Shown: positions 32,090-41,493 of the stretch, one piece after another | Layout: every line of letters begins with the position of its first letter | How positions within the stretch are numbered: position 1 is the first letter of the stretch | From: Neobacillus niacini | Lineage (GTDB): Bacteria > Bacillota > Bacilli > Bacillales > Cytobacillaceae | NCBI RefSeq assembly: GCF_023715415.1 | Contig: NZ_JAMBOB010000010.1 | Location: forward strand, 62,001 to 126,000 | DNA length: 64,000 bases | Direction of reading: 5' to 3' | Translations under genes and position numbers: made by a program | The notes under the pieces: model-generated | Seen by the model: the letters and a program-made list of their open reading frames with translations, nothing else | What the model was told of the DNA's origin: nothing | The model's database searches: none

Positions 32090-33736
32090 ATGGACCATTA
32101 TTTATTAACATTATGGAATTCATCCGCTACTGGGGAAGTCAAGGTACAGGAGCTTGCTGAGATATTAAATCTTAGCGCAAAGCAGACACGCCGGAAACTT
32201 AGCCAATGGCAAGAAGAAGGCTGGCTGACATTTCAGGCTGGCAGAGGAAGAGGAAACGATTCGAAATTGCAGTGGACGAAGGATGTTGAATCAGCGTATG
32301 AAGAACATTTCCTATCCAAGTTGGAGTGCTATTCGATTGAGCAAGTAAGTAAATTATTATTGTTTAACTGGTCGACTGAAACAAAGCAACGATTGATGAC
32401 TAAATTTCAATCCAAGTTTGGGTTTCATCAAGAGGGGCAGGACAGGCTCATTATTCCTCGATTTTACCGTTTCTTAACCTATCACCCATTAAAAGCTGCA
32501 GACGTACATAGCGCCAATCTTGTTGCAAACATTTATAACCGTGCGGCAACATTGGAGGAAGATAATACAATAACCCCTGAGCTAGCACATAGCTGGGAAT
32601 TAACGAATACTAAGTTGACATTGTACTTGAGAAAAGATGTACCCTTTCATGATGGTTCCATTCTAAAAGCTGAGGACGTCGTCCACTCTTATATGCGAAT
32701 GAAGCAAGATGAGATATATGCTGAACTATGGAAACCCATAACAAATATTACCTCACCCGCTTCACTCGTGGTTGAGCTTGAATTTCCAAATGGCTGTCCA
32801 TATATTTTACCGCTGCTTAGTATGATGACTGCAAGTATTTATAAAGAATCCAACGGACAGGTCATCGGAACAGGCAGTTTTTATATGGGGGAAAATACTG
32901 AAGAGAAAACCGTACTACATGCTTTTAAACACTATTATCGGGAGCGTCCACTATTAGATAGTGTTGAATTCATTCAGGTTTCGAGAGAGTTTGGAAATGT
33001 TTATTATGGTGCTCATGAATCTAGGGAGGTAGGCACGTTCGAAGTTGAAAGTGATTCAGGCTTCGGTATTGTGGTAATGAATCCATATCGCCAATCAGAT
33101 ATGGCTAGAAAAGAAGTACGAGATTACATTCATATGCTAATACAAGAAAATCGCTCACAAATTTCTACAATAGATTCACGTATTTCAGAAAACAATTCTG
33201 GCTGTTTAATAGGTTATTCAAAGCCTTATTCAATCCCAAAAATATCAATGCCCTTACTTTCAAAGCCGTTACGATTGAAGTACACAGGATATGCAAAGGA
33301 TGTATCCTATTGGTTAAAATCCATCCTTGAACATGCTGGATTATGTACAGAGTTAGAGGAAGTTTCGTTTCATGATGCCCTGTATCATGATCATCTAAAA
33401 GCAGAGGCGGATTTATTTATTCACGGAGAAATTTTTGAGTTGAACCAAAGCTTTTCTTATTTTAATTTTATAAAAAATAAGCTTTCCCCACTTCGAAAAT
33501 TAACACAAAGTGATTCTTATCTGGAAAAGTTGATTCGAGCCTATGATGAATTGCCCTTTGAACAGTGGATTGGTCAGCATTTGAAAATAGAAAAGTATTT
33601 AATTGAAAATTCCCTTTGCATTCCACTCTATTATTCTAAGCGACAAATACCGTTTTCCATTAATTTGATGAACATCGAGATTAAGCATTTTGGGTATGTA
33701 GATTTATCAAAAATCTGGATGAAGCCTGAATATTAG
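32090..33736 (+). CDS. SgrR-like transcriptional regulator with solute-binding domain
   Basis: 548 aa. N-terminal winged-helix domain (~1-75: KVQELAEILNLSAKQTRRKLSQWQEEGWL) followed by an extracytoplasmic-type solute-binding domain of the oligopeptide family (SBP_bac_5, ~100-540: NLVANIYNRAATLEEDNTITPELAHSWE, VPFHDGSILKAEDVVHSYMRM). No signal peptide, so it is cytoplasmic and binds a ligand to control transcription, as SgrR does. Start at ATG 32090, 8 bp after AAAGGA; a GTG lies two codons upstream. It is divergent from the MFS transporter (99 bp apart). Confidence 0.88.
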   Translation: MDHYLLTLWNSSATGEVKVQELAEILNLSAKQTRRKLSQWQEEGWLTFQAGRGRGNDSKLQWTKDVESAYEEHFLSKLECYSIEQVSKLLLFNWSTETKQRLMTKFQSKFGFHQEGQDRLIIPRFYRFLTYHPLKAADVHSANLVANIYNRAATLEEDNTITPELAHSWELTNTKLTLYLRKDVPFHDGSILKAEDVVHSYMRMKQDEIYAELWKPITNITSPASLVVELEFPNGCPYILPLLSMMTASIYKESNGQVIGTGSFYMGENTEEKTVLHAFKHYYRERPLLDSVEFIQVSREFGNVYYGAHESREVGTFEVESDSGFGIVVMNPYRQSDMARKEVRDYIHMLIQENRSQISTIDSRISENNSGCLIGYSKPYSIPKISMPLLSKPLRLKYTGYAKDVSYWLKSILEHAGLCTELEEVSFHDALYHDHLKAEADLFIHGEIFELNQSFSYFNFIKNKLSPLRKLTQSDSYLEKLIRAYDELPFEQWIGQHLKIEKYLIENSLCIPLYYSKRQIPFSINLMNIEIKHFGYVDLSKIWMKPEY

Positions 33737-33745
33737 TACAAAAAG

Positions 33746-33773
33746 AGTGCCTGACATTCGAATGTCAGGCACT
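33746..33773 (+). terminator. Terminator with perfect 14-bp palindrome
   Basis: AGTGCCTGACATTC / GAATGTCAGGCACT with essentially no loop, followed by GTTTTTATT. The GTGCCTG...CAGGCAC ends resemble the GTGCCTGTCACT elements at 55425 and 55611. Confidence 0.75.
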
Positions 33774-33780
33774 GTTTTTA

Positions 33781-33954
33781 TTAATCTTGATATCCTGATA
33801 ATTGTTCCTGCACAGAGTTCAATGAATTAATTGCTTGTTGAATCTTGTTTTTGTTATCTGGTTTTTCAGCGTTATTTAAAGCTTGCTGTAATGTACTTAC
33901 CGTACTTTGAACCGATGACATACTTTGATCAACGTATTGTTTAGCGTTTGGCAT
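33781..33954 (-). CDS. Small soluble helical protein, unknown
   Basis: 57 aa: MPNAKQYVDQSMSSVQ..., rich in Gln, Ser and Asn, with amphipathic helices and no Cys or membrane segment. The frame opens at 33996, but a near-perfect AAGGAGGTG lies 6 bp before ATG 33954, which fixes the start. Small Gln/Ser-rich helical proteins of this kind are often sporulation-expressed in bacilli, but I cannot assign a family. Stands alone between two terminators. Confidence 0.7.
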   Translation of the reverse strand: MPNAKQYVDQSMSSVQSTVSTLQQALNNAEKPDNKNKIQQAINSLNSVQEQLSGYQD

Positions 33955-34025
33955 ATGTAGCACCTCCTTATTTATTTCAAAGATAGTATCTCTCAAGATT
34001 AAAAAAATATTTAAATTTCACTTAC

Positions 34026-34069
34026 AAAAAAAAGGCAACTCCCATGATTTCTCTGGGGTTGCCTTTTTT
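34026..34069 (-). terminator. Terminator of the ABC exporter operon
   Basis: Minus strand AAAAGGCAACCCCA / TGGGAGTTGCCTTTTTTTT, 11 bp after the exporter stop codon. Confidence 0.88.
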
Positions 34070-34080
34070 ACTATGATGGT

Positions 34081-35874
34081 TTAGATAACAGGGGTGTTCA
34101 TGGTTTCTTCTCCAATTTCTACTTCTCTTCCAAATAATCTTGCATAGACACCATTGGTATTATTCAGTAAATCCGCATGTCCACCTTGTTCGACAATTGC
34201 CCCATTTTCAAGAACAATAATCTTGTCTGCTGAGAGAACGGTAGAAAGACGGTGAGATATAATAAGGATGGTTTGCTTCTTACCGGTTTTCAAAACGGAC
34301 TCATTGATTTTTGTTTCGGTAATCGGATCAAGCGCTGAACTTGCTTCATCCAGAATAAGGATTGGTGCGTCTTTAATGATTGCTCTCGCCAGCGATAGCC
34401 GCTGCTTCTGTCCTCCAGAAAGAAGGCTGCCTCGTTCCCCGACCATTGTGTTCAAACCTTCTGGCAGGCTGTCAACCAGTTCTTCCAAACCGCTATCCTG
34501 CAAGGCCTTTAGTAATTCCTCATCAGTAGCATCTGCTTTTCCGATTCTTAGATTATCTGCCAATGAACCGCTCCGTAATTGAACATCCTGCGTTACAATT
34601 GCTATTTGTGACCGCAGCCATGCTGTATCCCATTCAGTAATGTTTCTGCCATCCACTTCAATTTGGCCTTTATTCGTTTCATATAACCTAAACAGCAAGT
34701 CAACGATAGTAGATTTTCCTGAACCACTCGGTCCAACCAAAGCCACTTTTTCACCCGCTTGAATATCAAACGTAACACCTGATAATACATTTTCTTCTTT
34801 TTCTGGGTAGGCAAACGTAACCTCTTTCAGTCTAATCCTGCCGCTTGCCCTTTCCCCTCGAATGCCTTTCTTTATTTCAGCGTCGGCTGGCTGGTTAGAA
34901 AGGAGAATATCTGAACGATCTAGCGCTGGTCCAGTTCTTCTGACAGATAGCCAGTTACGCAGCAGTCTTTGCATTTCATTGGCTGCAATCGTGACTAATC
35001 CGCCCGCAGTAAGCATTTGTCCACTGGTTAAATTGTCGTTCCAAATTAATAATGTACTAATTAAGTAGACTATCCCTAAGGCAAATCCGTTATAACTAGC
35101 AATGACCACTACCGATTGCATTCTTGCTTTTAGTTCCTTAATCGAATGCTTAACGAAGGAGTTCCTGATGGCAACAACACTATCTACCTCATTCTCAGAA
35201 ACACCCATAACACGTGATAAATGGATGCCCGTAACCGATTCTCTTAGTCTTTCAAGATATCGGGAAGCCTCCTGTCTTGCATCCGCGGAGGCAGCTCTAG
35301 TCCTGATTCCTACATAATTGGAGGTCCAATAAAAGATAATACCTAGAACCACACTGGTAATCATTAAATAAGGATGAATCCAAAGCAGCACCAGACTATA
35401 AATGATAACCCCCTGAACGCTTGCCATGAAGGTCGAACCTTCCCATGCAAGGAAGTTGTGAAGTGTATCTGGGTCATCCGAAACTCTTGCCAATAGTTCC
35501 CCTGATGAATTGTTATGATAAAAGGAATATGGAAGCACCTGTAAATGACTAAAAAGGCGCAGCTTTTGCCAGTTGGTTACCGTCTTAGCTGTCTGATGAC
35601 AAAAATATTCATCAATAACCATCATGACTAGATCAAAGATGGCGGAAAAGATTAATAACCACATTAACCCCCACAGCCAGGAATGGTTTTCATTCGGAAT
35701 GATGGTATCAAGTAACCAGCTAAGTGCTAACGTAGGAATTAATGCTGAAAAAACCTGACTAATCGCAATAACGACTGAGTCGGCAATGACCCACTTTTTA
35801 TAAGGCCTTAAAAAAGCTAGGACTCTGCGGCCATCACGATTCTTTTTTTGTTGGGAGACGGTGCTTGCATTCAT
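34081..35874 (-). CDS. ABC exporter half-transporter (TMD-NBD), second subunit
   Basis: 597 aa: six-helix ABC_membrane domain (~25-310) and NBD (~345-580) with Walker [12 protein letters not shown], signature [15 protein letters not shown], Walker B ILILDEASSALD (catalytic Glu present) and H-loop ISHRLSTV. It forms a heterodimer with the product of the gene just upstream; the two genes overlap by 4 bp. Such pairs in bacilli (YknUV, BmrCD-like) are multidrug or lipid exporters. Here both NBDs keep the catalytic Glu, unlike BmrCD where one site is degenerate, which fits the LmrCD-unlike YknUV type better. Substrate unknown. Confidence 0.9.
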   Translation of the reverse strand: MNASTVSQQKKNRDGRRVLAFLRPYKKWVIADSVVIAISQVFSALIPTLALSWLLDTIIPNENHSWLWGLMWLLIFSAIFDLVMMVIDEYFCHQTAKTVTNWQKLRLFSHLQVLPYSFYHNNSSGELLARVSDDPDTLHNFLAWEGSTFMASVQGVIIYSLVLLWIHPYLMITSVVLGIIFYWTSNYVGIRTRAASADARQEASRYLERLRESVTGIHLSRVMGVSENEVDSVVAIRNSFVKHSIKELKARMQSVVVIASYNGFALGIVYLISTLLIWNDNLTSGQMLTAGGLVTIAANEMQRLLRNWLSVRRTGPALDRSDILLSNQPADAEIKKGIRGERASGRIRLKEVTFAYPEKEENVLSGVTFDIQAGEKVALVGPSGSGKSTIVDLLFRLYETNKGQIEVDGRNITEWDTAWLRSQIAIVTQDVQLRSGSLADNLRIGKADATDEELLKALQDSGLEELVDSLPEGLNTMVGERGSLLSGGQKQRLSLARAIIKDAPILILDEASSALDPITETKINESVLKTGKKQTILIISHRLSTVLSADKIIVLENGAIVEQGGHADLLNNTNGVYARLFGREVEIGEETMNTPVI

Positions 35875-37610
35875 CCGATCATCTCCTTTTCTAACTCGCT
35901 ATATTGAGCTTTGTATAATTCGTAATACTGCCCTCTTAATGCCAGCAGTTCTTCATGTGTCCCTTGTTCTGCCACCATCCCCTGGTCTAAGAGGAGGATT
36001 TTATCTGCGTTCCTAACTGTAACTAAGCGATGGGCAATCGTAATGGTGGTTCTTCCTGGAATTAGTTGTTCAAGTGACTCTTGAACCTTTTCCTCTGTTT
36101 CCCCATCTAAGGATGATGTCGCTTCATCAAAGATTAAAACAGGCGGTTGACGTAAAATGGCCCTTGCTAGTGCTACACGTTGTCGCTGTCCACCAGAAAG
36201 CTTCAAGCCGCGTTCTCCCACTACCGTTTCATACTTATCTTCCAAGGATTCTATTAAATCCTTCAATCCAGCAGCTTCTACCGCTTTATCTAATTCTTCT
36301 TGGGTCGCTTCTTTCTTTCCATATAAAAGATTATTGCGAAGCGTGCTGTTTAAGAGAAAGGTTTCTTGAGAAACAACTCCTACCTGCTGCCTAAAGCTGT
36401 TTCGGTTAAATGCGAAAAGGTTCTTTCCATCAATAAGGACTGACCCTTCATCAGGTTCATATAATCCGAGCAGAATTTGAATGAGTGTACTCTTTCCGCC
36501 GCCGCTTGTACCAACAATCCCAATGTGGCTCCCTTGTTCCATTGAGAGCGAAACGCCTTTTAGGATTTTTTTATCACTGTTAGGGTAAGAAAACCAGATA
36601 TTTTCTAAGTCGATCCTTCCTTCTACCTCACCGAAGGACGGAAGCTTCTCCTCATGCTCTTCAGGTAAATCAAAATATTCATAGATTCTCTGCAAAGCAG
36701 GTATCGCCTGTTGGATGGTTAGCGCATTTTCAGCTAATGAGCGGACAGGCAAAAACATGATTGGAATGAAACTAAGACAAGCAACGAGGGTTCCAATGGT
36801 TATATTCCCTTCCCAAATCGAAAATCCACCAATTAACATCACAACACCAGGAGTTGCAATATTGAATAAATTTCCTAAGCGCCAGTTGACTTTTCCAATC
36901 AACGCTGCACGAATGGAGAAGTTTTTCCAATCAGACAATTTCTTTTGCTGTGTTTCTATCTCAGCATTTTGTGTCTGAAAGGTCCTGACTAATCGAATAC
37001 TTTCAATACTTTCCTGTAAATGTTGATACATATCTGCACTCATATCTCTCTGAGTGGCACTCATTTTTCTCATTACTTTTCCTAATTTAAACGAAGGAAA
37101 AATATAAATGGCAAAAACGGCAAACATCACGATTGCAGCTGGCCAGTACAAAACAAATACCGCGGAAAATGCGGCAATTGCGCCAATAACCTGCTGCAAA
37201 ATACGGGGTACCACCGTATTATTTAAGTTTTGAATAGACTCTACATCGTGAGTCAGACGGTATAACATATCACCTCTTGGTGTGGTTGTAAAAAAAGACA
37301 TTGGTGTACGGTGCAGCTTTTTGAAGGCTCGAATCTGCATATCGGTAATCACATCTAAGCCGATTTTCACTTGTACATATTCCTGCAATGTCTCAAATAG
37401 TGACTTTCCTAAATAGGCAACGAGAACTCCACCGACAACCAAAAGTAAAAAGGTCATTTCTCTATCGCCTATAACCTCATCTACCAGTTTTCCCGCCAAG
37501 ATAGGGGGCAAAATTGTAAATGCTCCACCCACTAAAGAAAAAAACAGGGCAAGCAAAAGCTTTCTCCAATATGGTTTAAAATGCTCTACTGTAGTTTTTA
37601 ATAAATTCAT
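35871..37610 (-). CDS. ABC exporter half-transporter (TMD-NBD), first subunit
   Basis: 579 aa: ABC_membrane domain (~15-300) and NBD (~335-570) with Walker A GTSGGGKSTLI, signature LSGGQRQRVALARAI, Walker B LIFDEATSSLD with catalytic Glu, and H-loop IAHRLVTV. AGGAGG 6 bp before ATG. ATGA overlap with the next gene indicates coupled translation and a heterodimeric exporter. No regulator is adjacent; the upstream gap (37611-37724) shows no clear operator. Confidence 0.9.
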   Translation of the reverse strand: MNLLKTTVEHFKPYWRKLLLALFFSLVGGAFTILPPILAGKLVDEVIGDREMTFLLLVVGGVLVAYLGKSLFETLQEYVQVKIGLDVITDMQIRAFKKLHRTPMSFFTTTPRGDMLYRLTHDVESIQNLNNTVVPRILQQVIGAIAAFSAVFVLYWPAAIVMFAVFAIYIFPSFKLGKVMRKMSATQRDMSADMYQHLQESIESIRLVRTFQTQNAEIETQQKKLSDWKNFSIRAALIGKVNWRLGNLFNIATPGVVMLIGGFSIWEGNITIGTLVACLSFIPIMFLPVRSLAENALTIQQAIPALQRIYEYFDLPEEHEEKLPSFGEVEGRIDLENIWFSYPNSDKKILKGVSLSMEQGSHIGIVGTSGGGKSTLIQILLGLYEPDEGSVLIDGKNLFAFNRNSFRQQVGVVSQETFLLNSTLRNNLLYGKKEATQEELDKAVEAAGLKDLIESLEDKYETVVGERGLKLSGGQRQRVALARAILRQPPVLIFDEATSSLDGETEEKVQESLEQLIPGRTTITIAHRLVTVRNADKILLLDQGMVAEQGTHEELLALRGQYYELYKAQYSELEKEMIG

Positions 37611-37724
37611 ACTATTCCTCCTCGCAAGAATTTATTGTATTACAAAAAGTGAAAATATTCATTAATTTTATTCAATGGTTATTTTAATTTTTAAGGTTGT
37701 ATAAGTAAGAAGTTAAACAGCCAA

Positions 37725-37758
37725 ATAAAAAAGGCAACAACCGTTAGGTTATTACCTT
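37725..37758 (-). terminator. Terminator of the isoprenoid-synthase gene
   Basis: Minus strand AAGGTAATAACC / GGTTGTTGCCTT with two U-G pairs that fail on the plus strand, followed by TTTTTTATTT. Confidence 0.8.
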
Positions 37759-37781
37759 GCTTTTGGACCTTTTTATTACTC

Positions 37782-40157
37782 TTAATGATCTCGGTGGACT
37801 ATATAATTTAGTAAATGTTTTAGAAATGTGGTGTTGCGTGGAACTACCTGCAAGGTTTCCACAGCATCACAATAGTGCTCCCACATCGCTTTTTTGGCAC
37901 CATCAGAACCTAGAATTGATACAAAAGTTGAGTTATTGTTCTCTTCGTCTTTTCCAATAGGTTTTCCGAGTAGGTTCAAATCCCCTTCCACATCCAGCAA
38001 GTCATCCTTTATTTGAAAGGCAATGCCGACATGATAAGCAAATTTTTTCAAGGCAGTTAACTCGGATTCTTTCGCTTCTGCAAGAATGGCAGGCATGATT
38101 AGTGACGCCTCGAAACCAAGTCCTGTTTTATAGAAACACATAGTATTTAAGTCTTCTACGGTTAACACTTTTCCTTTAGAATATAAATCCATTGCCTGCC
38201 CTTTGCACATTTCTTCCGTCAATCTAGAAGAATATTGTATCAAGCTTAGCACGGTCTTCGAATTGAACTGTTCGAGTGATGCTTGTTCCTCTATTGCCTT
38301 CTGTGTTAAATAGAGACCTGTTAATTCAGCTATGGCACTATCGTACACCATATGGAGAGTTGGACGTCCCCTGCGAATAGCAGCATTATCCTGTGTTGGC
38401 AGATCATCAAAAATCAGTGAAGCTGTATGCATGTATTCCAGTGATTTGATTAGCGGTAAAATGGCCGACTGATCTAGTCCGTATTCCTGAATGCCCATAA
38501 TCCAAGTAATGATAGGCCTTAATCGCTTTCCATCACCCTCTAGGCTATAGTTTGCAGCCTTAACAATTGGACTATTCAAAGTATCATCTATAGGGATTGG
38601 TAAAAGATGATTGATCTCGTTACGTACATTTTCGATTAAATCTGCGAATTCCTCTTGCTCTTTTCGTTCCTTTTTTAAGTTTGTTATCATATGGTCACGC
38701 AGGAGTTTATCGAAGAAATCCACGTCGTCTGCTTTAGCTACCATCTTTTGAATGAGGCTATTGAAATTTGGATTTCCTGAAGAAAAGAGATCCATCACTT
38801 CATTGTATTGTTTTACGCCCATTCGTTCTTTATATCGCTTTAACCCGTTTATGGCACGATCTAAAATGACTTCACATGCCTTTTTATCCGAGTGATAGAC
38901 ACGATGAATTAAATTGGCAATGACACTCCAATATAATTCAAATGGGTTAATGAGATCGTCCCTTTTATCGTGATATTTCAGATAATAGGTATAGGGTGTT
39001 ACGGCACCATTCTTCAAATCATCAAACATATCCGCAAAGTCATCTGCCAGCTGGTTGTATATGCCGTAAAAAAAGGTTCGTTTGTCGAAGCCCTCATCTT
39101 CGGCTGCATTGATAACAGATCTGACGATTAATCGTGAAGAAGAAGATTTGAGAATAACCGGAATATAAAGGTCTTCATTTGTGTAATTTCCATTAGACAA
39201 ATGCTTCTCACGATCCACTTCCTGCGAATGAAAAAATACATACGCTTGTTCGAAAAACGATTTGATTGCCTCTGGCTCCTGTTGTGCTTTAATATATTCA
39301 AATCCCTCTCGAAGTTCTGAATGAATGAAGGTAATCAAAGCTATATTCTTATCGTCCCATTCCCCTCCCAATTTCGGTACTGCTCCAGTAGTAAGAGTAG
39401 TACGGATGAGGTTAGAGTATTGTTTTTTCTCTTTTTCGGATAAGACTTTTGAATCGAGAAGGTCATCAATATAGGGGTAGGTCAAACCATAGGCATAACC
39501 TATCCTAATGGCTCTATCAAGTCTGCGAGTCCGTTCTAGAGAGGGAGTTTTATCCCCCATTTCTTCAATCTCATGCATCACGACACCAGCTATAATTTTA
39601 ATAAGTTTTCGTTGGGCATGATTAGCATCCATCCCCTCTGGAAGGTGGTTGGATACTACTTTAAGTTTATTTATCATCCAGATAATAGTTGATTCAATAG
39701 ATTCCTGCTGTCCCCACCTGTACAACCAGGCCATTGAGAGAATCTCATTGTTATTTTCACGATTTTCCTTTGGCTGCGTCAGGTTGTTTTTTAAACTGTT
39801 AACAACACTCTTAATTCTAGCCTGTGATTCTTTTGAATCCAGCGCTTTACCCAAATCACGCATGAAAATATAAGATATGCTTCGATCCAGGTAATTGTCT
39901 AGTTTGCCAGTGTAATCCAGATATTTAATATAATTGTGATAATCACGGGGATCTGCTTTACTTTTACCACGAGAGAAAATAGAAAATAATGAATGATGGA
40001 GAATATGGTTGTGCTTCCAGGATTGTATATCTCTAGTTAGCGTAGGAACATAATCTTTTTGCATAACTTGCTGGTAAAGTGATTGAAAATACTCACTCGC
40101 CTTTTGCTCAGCCAATGCATAGCATGTATCTTCATTTATTAATACCGACTTAATCAT
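37782..40157 (-). CDS. Two-domain class I isoprenoid synthase-like protein
   Basis: 791 aa, against ~300 aa for ordinary polyprenyl synthases. The C-terminal ~300 residues are a trans-prenyltransferase: GDGKRLRP (541-548), first Asp-rich motif DDLPTQD (584-590) with RRGRPT, second motif QIKDDLLD (715-722). The N-terminal ~490 residues are helical and carry two acidic motifs of their own, DDLLD (231-235) and DDFADMFDD (372-380), about 141 residues apart, close to the 134 of the C-terminal pair. I infer a second class I isoprenoid-synthase fold, perhaps a terpene synthase or prenyl-transferring partner. It stands alone, with no cyclase, desaturase or P450 nearby. GAGGTAATG precedes the start. 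Confidence 0.8.
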   Translation of the reverse strand: MIKSVLINEDTCYALAEQKASEYFQSLYQQVMQKDYVPTLTRDIQSWKHNHILHHSLFSIFSRGKSKADPRDYHNYIKYLDYTGKLDNYLDRSISYIFMRDLGKALDSKESQARIKSVVNSLKNNLTQPKENRENNNEILSMAWLYRWGQQESIESTIIWMINKLKVVSNHLPEGMDANHAQRKLIKIIAGVVMHEIEEMGDKTPSLERTRRLDRAIRIGYAYGLTYPYIDDLLDSKVLSEKEKKQYSNLIRTTLTTGAVPKLGGEWDDKNIALITFIHSELREGFEYIKAQQEPEAIKSFFEQAYVFFHSQEVDREKHLSNGNYTNEDLYIPVILKSSSSRLIVRSVINAAEDEGFDKRTFFYGIYNQLADDFADMFDDLKNGAVTPYTYYLKYHDKRDDLINPFELYWSVIANLIHRVYHSDKKACEVILDRAINGLKRYKERMGVKQYNEVMDLFSSGNPNFNSLIQKMVAKADDVDFFDKLLRDHMITNLKKERKEQEEFADLIENVRNEINHLLPIPIDDTLNSPIVKAANYSLEGDGKRLRPIITWIMGIQEYGLDQSAILPLIKSLEYMHTASLIFDDLPTQDNAAIRRGRPTLHMVYDSAIAELTGLYLTQKAIEEQASLEQFNSKTVLSLIQYSSRLTEEMCKGQAMDLYSKGKVLTVEDLNTMCFYKTGLGFEASLIMPAILAEAKESELTALKKFAYHVGIAFQIKDDLLDVEGDLNLLGKPIGKDEENNNSTFVSILGSDGAKKAMWEHYCDAVETLQVVPRNTTFLKHLLNYIVHRDH

Positions 40158-40244
40158 TAAACATTACCTCAACTTCACGTTCACTTATGTATATTAATAA
40201 TACACGTAAGCTGCAGCTTTATAACTAGTAAACTAGAAATAAAA

Positions 40245-40274
40245 TAAAAAACCCTCAGAACTTTTTACTGAGGG
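40245..40274 (-). terminator. Terminator of the yknXYZ-like operon
   Basis: CCCTCAG / CTGAGGG stem with TTTTTT downstream on the minus strand, 13 bp after the permease stop. Confidence 0.85.
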
Positions 40275-40287
40275 AAAAAAAATTCTG

Positions 40288-41493
40288 TTACTCGTATCGC
40301 AATGCCTCAATTGGACTAAGCTTAGAGGCTTTGTTTGCGGGAAGCAATCCAAAGATAATACCAATTAGTGCTGAAAAACTAACACCTATGAGAACAATTA
40401 ACGGACTAACACTAGCTGTAATCGGTGAAAACTCGGAAACGAGGATACTGCCTACTGCTGCCAGACCAATTCCAATCAATCCTCCTAAGGAAGTTAACGT
40501 GATGGACTCGATTAGAAACTGTAGGAGGATTTTACTTCTTGTCGCACCAATCGCTTTCCGAAGTCCAATTTCTCTCGTTCTTTCTGTTACAGAAACTAGC
40601 ATTATATTCATAACACCAATCCCGCCTACTAAGAGGGAAATACCTGCGATACTACCTATTAGTAGTGTTAGTAACGAAATCATTGTGTTTAATTCTTTTT
40701 CATAATCTTCAAAGTCATTTGTCGAATATTGGCCGTTTTCAAGGCCTTTTTCTACGGTTAATGTATCGGCTGCGAGTCTGCCTGTTTCAGATATGTTTTC
40801 AGGATCACTAGCAATCACCTGCAATTGTTCAATTTCTCGGTTACCAAACATCATCGAGATGACAGTACGCGGCATAAGCATCTCCCCGGTTTCCTTATTT
40901 CGGAATTGTTCAGGCAGCGGTGATTCATACACTCCCACGACTTTGTATGGATTATCATTAAGGTCAATAATCTCCCCGATTGGGTTTTCGGTCTCCTTAA
41001 AGAATTTTTCTCTTGCTATGGTATCTATCAACACTACTCGATTTAAACCATCATTATCTGCGGCATAGAGAGCACGTCCCTCTACTACCTGAATATCCCT
41101 GGCTCGGAAGAATTCCGCACCGACACCGGTAATTTGCATTTCACCCTGCTCATCTTCATGTGTCATCATTCCCCAGCCTTGATTCGTTGCAACCACAGCC
41201 TTAACACCAGGAACTTCCGCAAGGGTTTCGATATCTTCAGAGGTTAATTCAGGTTCCTGCCAAAACACTTCGGTTTCCCCTTCAGGCGGGATATATTCAT
41301 AATATATATCAATCGCATTTTTATCCGTACTAAACAATTCATCTGTCATCTGCTTCTTCGTACCTTGACCAATTGCTACGATAATAATAACAGCGGCTAC
41401 CCCAATGATAATGCCGAGCATTGTAAGCATGGACCTTATCTTATGGTTCCAAATAGACGAAAGGGCGATTTTAAAACTATCCCATATATTCAT
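40288..41493 (-). CDS. MacB/FtsX-type ABC permease (YknZ-like)
   Basis: 401 aa: N-terminal helix (~21-43, LTMLGIIIGVAAVIIIVAIG), a ~220-residue extracytoplasmic MacB-PCD domain, then three C-terminal helices of an FtsX domain (...GGIGVMNIMLVSVTERTREIGLRKAIGA, IGIIFGLLPANKASKLSPIEALRYE). Fits the non-canonical MacB exporter class, which works with an ATPase and a membrane-fusion protein. In B. subtilis YknWXYZ guards against the SdpC toxin. The ATG overlaps the ATPase stop (ATGA). Confidence 0.9.
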   Translation of the reverse strand: MNIWDSFKIALSSIWNHKIRSMLTMLGIIIGVAAVIIIVAIGQGTKKQMTDELFSTDKNAIDIYYEYIPPEGETEVFWQEPELTSEDIETLAEVPGVKAVVATNQGWGMMTHEDEQGEMQITGVGAEFFRARDIQVVEGRALYAADNDGLNRVVLIDTIAREKFFKETENPIGEIIDLNDNPYKVVGVYESPLPEQFRNKETGEMLMPRTVISMMFGNREIEQLQVIASDPENISETGRLAADTLTVEKGLENGQYSTNDFEDYEKELNTMISLLTLLIGSIAGISLLVGGIGVMNIMLVSVTERTREIGLRKAIGATRSKILLQFLIESITLTSLGGLIGIGLAAVGSILVSEFSPITASVSPLIVLIGVSFSALIGIIFGLLPANKASKLSPIEALRYE

